In this document: one piece after another, positions 42,704 through 49,518 of the stretch | Layout of the letters: every line of letters starts with the position of its first letter | How positions within the stretch are numbered: position 1 is the stretch's first letter | From: Chloroflexota bacterium | GTDB taxonomy: Bacteria > Chloroflexota > Anaerolineae > Promineifilales > Promineifilaceae | Direction of reading: 5' to 3' | DNA: 61,123 nt | Assembly (NCBI GenBank): GCA_020628815.1 | Contig: JAHDEN010000009.1 | Span: 1 to 61,123, forward strand | Made by a program: the position numbers and the translations under genes | Notes under the pieces: generated by a model | What the model was told of the DNA's origin: nothing | Databases searched by the model: none | What the model saw: only the letters and a program-made list of their open reading frames with translations

Positions 42704-44797
42704 ATGCACATACAACGCTTTCTTCGCCAGCTAGGGCTGGTTACCACAATTTTAGTCGCCCTGATCGCTTGTTCTACGGACTCAACTGTCACAACTTTGC
42801 CAGAAGCGGAACCTGCGCGGGAAATATCTGCCAACAATGCAGAGTCGGTTGAGCCTGTTGAAACGGAATTGCCACCACCCGCAATCACCGTCATCGACTC
42901 ACCAACAGAGACGCCCACGATCTCACCCACCCCAACGATTACCCCGTTGCCTTCAGATACGCCGACTGTTACACCCACCCCAACGATTACGCTTGAACCA
43001 CCTGATTTTGTCTGGCTTGATATTTTGAACAGCTATCGAGAGGATATCGGGCTGGACCCGGTTGGGTACAGTTTTGACCTTTCAGATGCAGCTCTGGCCC
43101 ACAGTGAATATATGGGACGTAACGATGCACCCAATGCTCGGTCTCAAAATGTGGGTGCCCCTTATTTTACGGGGATTGGTTCTCAAGCGGCCGCCAATAG
43201 CATCATTTTCGCGATCGACTCGCCTGATGGCACTGATCTGTGGGCTTTAGACTACTGGCTTTCGGCTCCATTTCAGGCGCTGACCTTATTAGATCCTGAC
43301 TTAAAAACAATCGGATACGGCCGTTTTCGTGATGACTTTGGCGGTGTACAAGTTGCCTTTGTCATGGACTCAATTTCAGGGATGGATGATGGCTCAACTC
43401 CGGCCGATCAATATCCTATAACTTATCCGGCCGACGGTGGGACCTCCTATTTTGCGGCACAAGGGTTTAACGAATTCCCTGAGCCAACCGCCAGCTGCCC
43501 CGGCTACGAAAAACCGACCGGCCCGCCGCTTATCATCCAGCTGGGTAACGGAGAGAAGATGCCACAGGTGACCAGCACCAGTGTCAAAATCAACGGTTTT
43601 GATGTTGAGCATTGTGCCTTTGACGAAACCAATTTCATCGGCCGAGATGGGGCTGAACAAGATGCCGGCCGGGTTACGCTTGGTGCTCGGGATGCGGTTG
43701 TACTCATCCCCAAACAGCCATTTTTTGTGGGCAACGTTGTAGAAGCCAGCGTGGTTGCCGACGGCGAAACCCACACATGGACCCACACCGTTATCGAACA
43801 GCCTTTTATTCCGATGGCCGCACTGCCGCGCTCTGCACCAGACTGGTCTGTGGGAGATAGTGTTGCCACGTTGGGCTATGTCGATATTTCCGGCTTTGAC
43901 TACGGCGGGCAAACCCATGATCTGCTTAACCCCGAGGTGATGAAGCAGGCCGGTATGAAATGGGTCAAGTTCCAGCTCAAATGGCGCTCAGACAGCGTGC
44001 CGAGCGAAATCAATGAAAAATTGGCTTTGGCCAAATCACACGGCTTTAAAGTGTTGGTGTCAGTTACCGGTGATCCGTATCCAACCAGTATCGACTACGC
44101 CGCCTTCCAAAACTTTATGGCAGGCATGGGGCAACTGGACCCAGCACCTGATGCGATTGAAGTTTGGAACGAGATGAATATCGACTTTGAGTGGCCATCT
44201 GGCTCAATTGATCCGGCCCTGTATGTTGAGCAGATGCTTAAACCGGCCTACACGGCGATTAAAGCGGCAAACCCCGATATTATGGTGATTAGCGGTGCAC
44301 CTGCCCCGACCGGATTTGATAACGGGACAAATGCGTGGGCCAACAGCCGGTACATGAATGGGATGGTGGAAGCTGGGGCGGTTGATTATCTTGACTGTAT
44401 CGGTATCCATTTTAATGAAGGGGCGACGCCACCAACGGCCGAGAGCGGTCACCCGGCCGGAGAATATTTTGGATGGTATTTTGTACCCTCGATGCAAAAC
44501 ACCTTCTTCGCCTTTGGTGCCAGCAAACCGCTCTGTTTCACAGAACTCGGCTTTTTGTCGGGTGATGGATACGGTGGGTTGCCCAGTCGCTTCTCGTGGG
44601 CCAACCAGACCAGCGCAAGTGAACAGGCTCTTTGGCTGTACGAGGCTTTAGGCGTGGCTTATACCAGTGGTTATGTCGAACTCGCGATTATCTTTAATGT
44701 AGATATCTTCCATTTTGAAGAAGATCCACAGGGCGGGTTTGCAATTATTCGGCCGGGGGGCGGCTGTCCATTTTGCCAAAGTGTGGGGGGCGGTTAG
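42704..44797 (+). CDS. Lipoprotein fusing a CAP domain to a glycoside-hydrolase-like TIM barrel
   Basis: A 697-residue exported protein. The signal ends in the lipobox LIAC (about residue 23). A Thr/Pro linker (TPTISPTPTITPLPSDTP) follows to residue about 100. Residues 102-230 are CAP-like (LNSYREDIGLDPVGYSFDLSDAALAHSEYMGRN). A beta-rich region leads to a TIM barrel starting near residue 410 (MKQAGMKWVKFQLKWRSD). It contains AIEVWNEMN with Glu490 as likely acid/base and LCFTELGFLSGDG with Glu614 as likely nucleophile, the clan A arrangement of GH39/GH42/GH5-type enzymes. The C-terminus is RPGGGCPFCQSVGGG with a CxxC. It is probably anchored outside the cell and acts on a glycan. Confidence 0.8.
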   Translation: MHIQRFLRQLGLVTTILVALIACSTDSTVTTLPEAEPAREISANNAESVEPVETELPPPAITVIDSPTETPTISPTPTITPLPSDTPTVTPTPTITLEPPDFVWLDILNSYREDIGLDPVGYSFDLSDAALAHSEYMGRNDAPNARSQNVGAPYFTGIGSQAAANSIIFAIDSPDGTDLWALDYWLSAPFQALTLLDPDLKTIGYGRFRDDFGGVQVAFVMDSISGMDDGSTPADQYPITYPADGGTSYFAAQGFNEFPEPTASCPGYEKPTGPPLIIQLGNGEKMPQVTSTSVKINGFDVEHCAFDETNFIGRDGAEQDAGRVTLGARDAVVLIPKQPFFVGNVVEASVVADGETHTWTHTVIEQPFIPMAALPRSAPDWSVGDSVATLGYVDISGFDYGGQTHDLLNPEVMKQAGMKWVKFQLKWRSDSVPSEINEKLALAKSHGFKVLVSVTGDPYPTSIDYAAFQNFMAGMGQLDPAPDAIEVWNEMNIDFEWPSGSIDPALYVEQMLKPAYTAIKAANPDIMVISGAPAPTGFDNGTNAWANSRYMNGMVEAGAVDYLDCIGIHFNEGATPPTAESGHPAGEYFGWYFVPSMQNTFFAFGASKPLCFTELGFLSGDGYGGLPSRFSWANQTSASEQALWLYEALGVAYTSGYVELAIIFNVDIFHFEEDPQGGFAIIRPGGGCPFCQSVGGG

Positions 44798-44798
44798 C

Positions 44799-44858
44799 TT
44801 GGAAGCGAAGCGACATTCACTGTTTAAAATTAAATGGTAAATGTCGCATGGCTTCCAA
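44799..44858. repeat. Hairpin between convergent genes
   Basis: TTGGAAGCGAAGCGACATT (44799-44817) pairs with 44840-44858 over 19 positions with three mismatches. It begins one base after the end of the CAP/glycosidase gene and lies 24 bases before the end of the convergent DUF2344 gene. There is no U-tract, so termination would not be of the classical type. Confidence 0.65.
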
Positions 44859-44881
44859 ATGGTAAATTGCAGGCAGTGAGC

Positions 44882-45550
44882 TTACTCTTCCATCAGCGTC
44901 ACGTGAGACCTATGTACTTTTGCATCTAGCGGGTCTAACCCAAGCTGTAGCATAACTTGGTCTACTCGGCCGGTTAGCGATGGCTCCAGCGCTAAGCGAG
45001 CCACCATAGTAATCGGCTCCCCATCTTCTCCATCCAGAACCTCAAGATCATAGACCATCGGCCGCAAGTCAAACTGTTTGAGCTTTTTCTTGACGACTCG
45101 TTCGCGCAAAATCTCATCGGCCGCTAGCAGCTCAGCTACCTTTTGCTTCAGCTCATCCCGATCAATTTCTTCAGTGATGGTGATCTGAAAGGTTGAGTCT
45201 TTGGTTAAGACCTGCAATTTTTTGCCACCAGTAGGGACCTCGTTAATGTCGAGCAGCTTAATGCCGGGAGCCATTTTTTCAGTGATACGCTCCATAGCAT
45301 GCGCAGGCTCCAATACTTCTTTGGTCCAAATATCAACAATTTCGAAATCACTGGTTGTGCCCAAAGGGGTCGCGGTCATAAACGACATACGCGGCCGTTG
45401 ATTAAATCCTTGGCTGTATGCCATGGGAATCTTCGCGCGATTCAATGCACGTTCCCATGTGCGGGCCACATCTAAATGGCTAATAAACCGGGTGGGGCCA
45501 AATTTGCTAAACCTTATGCGCAAGCGCTGGACATATTCTGCGTTAGACAT
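44882..45550 (-). CDS. DUF2344 (TIGR03936) radical-SAM-associated protein, stand-alone
   Basis: A 222-residue protein. The signature RLRIRFSKFGPTRFISHLDVARTWERAL and MAYSQGFNQRPRMSFMTATPLG is that of the TIGR03936/DUF2344 family. In many bacteria the domain is fused to, or encoded beside, a B12-binding radical SAM protein (TIGR03960). No radical SAM gene is next to it here, so the partner must be elsewhere or lost. The function of the family is unsettled; the genomic link to ribosome or RNA modification is only suggested by others. Confidence 0.88.
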   Translation of the reverse strand: MSNAEYVQRLRIRFSKFGPTRFISHLDVARTWERALNRAKIPMAYSQGFNQRPRMSFMTATPLGTTSDFEIVDIWTKEVLEPAHAMERITEKMAPGIKLLDINEVPTGGKKLQVLTKDSTFQITITEEIDRDELKQKVAELLAADEILRERVVKKKLKQFDLRPMVYDLEVLDGEDGEPITMVARLALEPSLTGRVDQVMLQLGLDPLDAKVHRSHVTLMEE

Positions 45551-45959
45551 GAGGCTATTCTATCTCTGTTCGGTGATCTGAAACATGAATGTAAAAACCA
45601 TCTAACCGATTGGCTTCGGAGTGTGATTTGAACATTGGTTCTTAAAGACCGAAAGGTAGCTCTCCAGAGGTGGGGTGATCATAACCATTCCATAACCAAA
45701 AAAAGATTGACCCACATCAGGTACTCTGGTACTCTTTTTTACGGAAGATATTGGAAAAAGGGGCCTACACCAAACGTTGAAAGTGATTGTGAAAGCAACA
45801 CTTTTCAGGTCCGGGAATACGATTTATGTCCCGTGGGTTGAAGGAAATTGGGAAAAGGAAGCGGTCAATCGGCCGGAAGTTTATGACTGAAGTTTAACGA
45901 TTAAACTTCAGCGGAAAAGAAGCGGACCAATTAGCTGCGGGTCGTTTCTTAGGGGTGAT
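45551..45959. other. Intergenic region with an 11-bp hairpin
   Basis: CTGAAGTTTAA (45887-45897) and TTAAACTTCAG (45901-45911) form a perfect stem with a three-base loop, 48 bases before the next start codon. A direct repeat GGTACTCT occurs at about 45720-45736. A 68-codon frame at 45635-45841 shows no family and is not accepted as a gene. Confidence 0.5.
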
Positions 45960-46388
45960 ATGATCGTTCCATCGCCAGAACAAAGAACTGAGAAACTTCG
46001 GTTTTCAGCTTCTCAAGCGTGGAACATGATCAACGAAGTCTACATAGCCTGCCTAGTTATTTCCGTGATTTATATCGCTATGGGGCTTTTTGAAGGGGCA
46101 CTGCTGATGATGGAAGGGGTTCTGATCGGTGCTTTAGGGATCATTTTATTAAAGGAGACAAGCCGTGCGGCCGCACTTCTCTTAATTTCTATCTGCGTGA
46201 TCTCCTTTTCAAACAGCATGGTGTCTTGGTTGGGAGTCATAGATTTTGGTGAACGGAATATTTTATTGGCCTTTATCGGCATTTGGTGTGGTATACGGGG
46301 TCTAAAAGCCACGTTGGCCCTAAAAGGGATGCCAACCGTAGACGATGCGATTCGCCGGATATTGCCTGACCCATTTGGCAAGAAGTAA
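45960..46388 (+). CDS. Small membrane protein, function unknown
   Basis: A 142-residue protein. Hydrophobic segments lie at about residues 26-46, 49-66, 70-88 and 95-113. The polar C-terminal tail (GLKATLALKGMPTVDDAIRRILPDPFGKK) should be cytosolic. AGGGGTGAT precedes the ATG. I cannot name a family. A hairpin directly upstream (45887-45911) lies in its presumed leader. Confidence 0.6.
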   Translation: MIVPSPEQRTEKLRFSASQAWNMINEVYIACLVISVIYIAMGLFEGALLMMEGVLIGALGIILLKETSRAAALLLISICVISFSNSMVSWLGVIDFGERNILLAFIGIWCGIRGLKATLALKGMPTVDDAIRRILPDPFGKK

Positions 46389-46470
46389 AAGACCTAAACG
46401 ATTGTTGAGCCTGCACCGGGGGAGCCTGCAAGTCTATCTAATAATCAAAACGAAGTTGATTGATCTGGGC

Positions 46471-46476
46471 TATAAT
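46471..46476 (+). promoter_or_regulatory. -10 box of the GT39 gene, probably leaderless
   Basis: TATAAT is followed after seven bases by the ATG at 46484. No -35 box is evident at the usual distance. If used, transcription would begin at or next to the start codon. Confidence 0.5.
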
Positions 46477-46483
46477 CGGCCCC

Positions 46484-48469
46484 ATGCCCCTGCACCAACG
46501 GCAAAAGCTAACCCTCCTTTTTATTCTCCTGAGCGCCACCCTTGTGCGAACGCTGGGGTTTATTACCCAATCCCCACCAGGGCCTGAGCATGATGAAGTT
46601 GCTAATTGGCTGATTGACCGCGCAATTTTAGCAGGAGAACATGCCGTCTACTTTACCCAGGCATATGGCCACGAAGCCGGTTTTCATTATTGGCAAACGC
46701 TATTTGTGTGGCTGGTAGGGGATAATTTGCTGGCACTGCGGGCTCCGGCCGCCTTGATGGGAGTTTTGTCTGTGGCTGTGACGTATGCGCTGAATCGCAG
46801 ATTGTTCGGCCGGAATGCTGCGTTGATCATTGCCGCGATCATCGCTGTGCTGTTTATGCCGGTTTTTTACAGCCGCTTGGCATTACGGGCGATCAGCCTG
46901 CCGGTCACGGCCGGCCTTTGCGCCTGTTTCTTTTGGGATTGGTTGAAAACCGGCCGACGGTTGTTCTTGATTCTAGCGGCCGTTTTTGCCGGTCTCTCTT
47001 CCTATACATACTTGGCCTCTCGTGCGCTCCCCATCTTTTTTATAGGATGGTTTTTCGCTTTAGCCCTGTTGTACCGTTTACGGGTCGGCCACACATGGAA
47101 AGATTGGGTCACTTTTGGGGCTACCTACTTTTTAGTTTCCCTACCCCTCATTCTGTTTTTAATCAATCCAGCCAATGTTGAAACGCGCGTTGGCGAAGTG
47201 GATGGACCGCTGCAAGCTTTGCTGGCCGGAGACGTTCGGCCGGTGTTACAAAACGGACTTGCGATTTTGGCTGGGTTTGGATTTTCAGGAGATCCACTCT
47301 GGCGGCAGGGGGTTGCGTTTCAGCCGATATTTGAGCCACTATTTGCCATCCTGTTCTACCTGGGCCTGATCACCGCACTGCTAAAAATTAGAGACATTCG
47401 CTACAGTTTTATACTGTTTTGGCTGGGAGCCAGTGTGATCCCCAGCGTGGTCACAATCGATGCACCCAGCACCATTCGCATGATTTTGATGTTACCGGTA
47501 ACGGCGACCTTTCCGATAGTGGGACTAGAACAGATTTTCAACCTTTTTGGAATTTCACTGATTAGTACGGAAGTCCCGAAAAACAGCAAAGTTTTCCACA
47601 GTTTTCCACAGTTATCCACAAGAAAAGGTGAGTTATCCACAACTAAATTGAATTTTGCCTGGGTTGCGCTCTTGACAGCCGCTTGTCTCGTGTTCTATGC
47701 CTCGCGTACTATGCGGGACATTTATCAGACTTGGCCAAACAGCACAGAAGTGCAATTTGTTTGGCAACAGGCCTTAACCGAAATCGGCCGAGACATTGAC
47801 CAAGATGTGGAAATTACAGAGGTGAGTATTGCGGGTTGGACCCCTGACACGATGGATGACCCGACCATGGAGTTGGTGATTCAGCGTTCTGACGTTGAGC
47901 GGCGCCACTTTGGGCGAATCGGTTCTATCGAAACTGTGGTTATTCCGGCCGACAATCACACGATTTACCGGCCGACCGATTTGCCCTTTGACCCCGCTTT
48001 AGAAGAGTGGCTGTTACAAAGCTACCAATCAACAACACAAGGGTCGTTTACCCGTTACACCCCGTTAGGACCGGCCGACTTTGATCTCTTGGGCTCCGAT
48101 GTAACCATGACCCATCTACAATCTGGGAATGAACTAACATTTGTTGGGTATCAACCGATCAAAACAGAAAGCGTTGAGATAGAGTTGATAACCGTTTGGC
48201 AGGTTGGCGCGATCCCCGCTCCGGCCGAGGCCAATACGAAGCTGTTTCTGCATTTGGTGGATGCTGATGGGAACCTGCTGGCTCAGCATGATGGGTTAGA
48301 TGCGTCACATCGTTTTTGGCAAGATGGGGATTGGCTGGTGCAGCTACATACACTGCCTCAGCAACCGGGCGCGGCTGAAATGCGCTTGGGTGCCTACGTT
48401 GGTGCTGAACCTTGGCCACGCTTTGTGCAACCATCCGGGCAAGATGTGATTGTTATCCCCTTGCCCTAA
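46484..48469 (+). CDS. Family 39 (ArnT/PMT-like) glycosyltransferase, membrane
   Basis: I start at MPLHQRQKL (46484), since an earlier ATG (46460) overlaps the predicted -10 box. About 661 residues. The first membrane segment is followed by SPPGPEHDEVANWLIDRA, with the acidic DE pair of the GT39 first outer loop. About ten further segments follow to residue about 400. The C-terminal 230 residues form a beta-rich outer domain. GT39 proteins take sugar from a polyprenyl-phosphate donor and add it to proteins or lipids outside the membrane. The GT2 at 39062 is a plausible donor-making enzyme. Codons at 47592-47641 encode a polar loop (KVFHSFPQLSTRKGELSTT) whose DNA is a cluster of four DnaA boxes. 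Confidence 0.85.
   Translation: MPLHQRQKLTLLFILLSATLVRTLGFITQSPPGPEHDEVANWLIDRAILAGEHAVYFTQAYGHEAGFHYWQTLFVWLVGDNLLALRAPAALMGVLSVAVTYALNRRLFGRNAALIIAAIIAVLFMPVFYSRLALRAISLPVTAGLCACFFWDWLKTGRRLFLILAAVFAGLSSYTYLASRALPIFFIGWFFALALLYRLRVGHTWKDWVTFGATYFLVSLPLILFLINPANVETRVGEVDGPLQALLAGDVRPVLQNGLAILAGFGFSGDPLWRQGVAFQPIFEPLFAILFYLGLITALLKIRDIRYSFILFWLGASVIPSVVTIDAPSTIRMILMLPVTATFPIVGLEQIFNLFGISLISTEVPKNSKVFHSFPQLSTRKGELSTTKLNFAWVALLTAACLVFYASRTMRDIYQTWPNSTEVQFVWQQALTEIGRDIDQDVEITEVSIAGWTPDTMDDPTMELVIQRSDVERRHFGRIGSIETVVIPADNHTIYRPTDLPFDPALEEWLLQSYQSTTQGSFTRYTPLGPADFDLLGSDVTMTHLQSGNELTFVGYQPIKTESVEIELITVWQVGAIPAPAEANTKLFLHLVDADGNLLAQHDGLDASHRFWQDGDWLVQLHTLPQQPGAAEMRLGAYVGAEPWPRFVQPSGQDVIVIPLP
47592..47641 (+). 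promoter_or_regulatory. Cluster of four DnaA boxes inside the GT39 gene
   Basis: TTTTCCACA at 47592 and 47602, and the exact consensus TTATCCACA at 47612 and 47633, all in the same direction. Start-to-start spacing is 10, 10 and 21 bases, so the boxes face the same side of the helix. DnaA consensus in bacteria is TTATNCACA; the first two differ at one position. There is no dnaA gene or AT-rich unwinding element nearby, so a DnaA-titration or regulatory locus is more likely than an origin. Confidence 0.7.
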
Positions 48470-48471
48470 AA

Positions 48472-48505
48472 CAAAAAAGGCCCAGCCGTAAACGGCCGAG
48501 CCTTT
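48472..48505 (-). terminator. greA terminator (minus strand)
   Basis: On the minus strand AAAGGC and GCCGT pair with their complements around a 3x3 internal loop and a short AA loop. A run of six U residues then follows (complement of 48472-48479). It lies 58 bases beyond the greA stop. Confidence 0.7.
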
Positions 48506-48521
48506 GCAGTTTAATTTATTT

Positions 48522-48558
48522 AGACCAGTCAGGTTTCTTAAACCTGACTGGTCTTTTT
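48522..48558 (+). terminator. Strong intrinsic terminator after the GT39 gene (plus strand)
   Basis: AGACCAGTCAGGTTT (48522-48536) pairs perfectly with 48540-48554 around a three-base loop and is followed by TTTT. It lies 53 bases after the GT39 stop and only four bases before the greA stop on the other strand. Confidence 0.9.
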
Positions 48559-48562
48559 TATT

Positions 48563-49039
48563 TTACTTAATCTTCAAAACTTTAAAGACCGTCTCACCAC
48601 GGGGAGTGATCACTTTTGCCTTTTGCCCTTTCTTTTTACCGATTAAAGCTTTTCCAATCGGTGATTCGTTCGAGATTAGCCCATTGTCCGGGTCAGCCTC
48701 ATGTGGGCCAACGATGCGGTATTCTTCTTCCTCATCTTCAAAGCCTGCTTCTGCGATAACAACGGTGCTACCGACAACCACAATCCCTTTAGATACGGCG
48801 TTTTCTTCAATAATAACCGCCCGTCGAATCGAATCTTCAAGCGTTTTAATCCGCCCTTCGTTTAACCCTGATTTTTCTTTAGCATCATGGTAATTGGCGT
48901 TTTCTTTTAGGTCACCGTCGGCGATGGCTTTGGCCAGCTTGTCAGCGATCTCCGGCCGCATCGTATTGATGCAGTGGTCTAATTCATCTTTTAATTTTTG
49001 TAACCCTTCGGCGGTTACATAAACAGGTCCTGTGTTCAT
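48563..49039 (-). CDS. greA: Transcript cleavage factor GreA
   Basis: A 158-residue protein, the standard GreA size. The N-terminal coiled coil includes IADGDLKENANYHDAKE, whose Asp43 and Glu46 correspond to the catalytic acidic tip (Asp41/Glu44 in E. coli). The C-terminal FKBP-like domain has IVVVGSTVVIAEAG, EYRIVGPHEADP, ISNESPIGKALIGKKKGQKAKV. GreA rescues backtracked RNA polymerase by stimulating RNA cleavage. Its leader on the minus strand contains a promoter followed at once by an intrinsic terminator (49152-49214). Confidence 0.97.
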   Translation of the reverse strand: MNTGPVYVTAEGLQKLKDELDHCINTMRPEIADKLAKAIADGDLKENANYHDAKEKSGLNEGRIKTLEDSIRRAVIIEENAVSKGIVVVGSTVVIAEAGFEDEEEEYRIVGPHEADPDNGLISNESPIGKALIGKKKGQKAKVITPRGETVFKVLKIK

Positions 49040-49151
49040 AATTCTGTTCTCTACTGTCTAACTGCTGTGTCAAGCGAGGGTATCTCGCATTTCATACTGT
49101 GTTGTGTTGGATATAGGCTTTTGCACCCTGTAAGGCACAAAACGAGCTGAA

Positions 49152-49178
49152 TAAAAAGACCCCGCAATCCGCGGGGCC
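49152..49178 (-). terminator. Terminator/attenuator in the greA leader
   Basis: On the minus strand CCCCGC (49176-49171) and GCGGGG (49165-49160) form a GC stem with loop GGATT, followed by U-rich TCTTTTTATT. It lies 113 bases before the greA ATG and about two bases after the expected start of the promoter at 49186-49214. Confidence 0.85.
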
Positions 49179-49185
49179 GTAAAAT

Positions 49186-49214
49186 ATTATAGCCAACAGC
49201 CTCTCTGCTGTCTA
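49186..49214 (-). promoter_or_regulatory. greA leader promoter
   Basis: TAGACA (49209-49214) and a perfect TATAAT (49186-49191), separated by exactly 17 bases on the minus strand. Transcription would start near 49179 and run straight into the terminator hairpin. Confidence 0.75.
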
Positions 49215-49234
49215 TCGGATTAATGGAAATGGGA

Positions 49235-49467
49235 TGCGGTCAAAAGTTATAAGCAAAGTTAGGTTAGGCGAATCTATCATTGTTTATTGCCGATTGTGCG
49301 TTGCCCATTGCCCATTAAAAGCCGCTCCGCTACCTGAGGAAATGCGGTAAGTTGTGGCTTGGCGAGTCGAATGATTTGTTTGCTGAGTGAGGATGTGCCG
49401 GAAATGGGCAATACACAACGGAGAATGGGCAATGAGCAACAAATGATCCCCACAACTTTTGACCGCA
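49235..49467. mobile_element. MITE-like element with 14-bp terminal inverted repeats
   Basis: TGCGGTCAAAAGTT (49235-49248) and its exact reverse complement (49454-49467) enclose 233 bases without a gene. Internal repeats of ATTGCCCATT in both orientations (about 49309-49320 and 49395-49434) extend the symmetry. GAAATGGG occurs directly outside both ends (49226-49233 and 49475-49482) and could be a target duplication, although the right-hand copy is seven bases further out. No transposase is present, so mobility would depend on another element. Confidence 0.65.
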
Positions 49468-49518
49468 CCCAACAGAAATGGGTCTCCAGAAGCGCAAACT
49501 TTACCAGCAAAAGAGTTC

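Noticed and set aside
45635-45841. 68-codon plus-strand frame between the DUF2344 and membrane protein genes
   Set aside because: Mixed composition, no recognised domain and an uneven start context.
47592-47641. Replication origin at the DnaA-box cluster
   Set aside because: No dnaA, dnaN or gyrB gene, no AT-rich unwinding region and the boxes lie within a coding sequence; a titration or control site is more likely.
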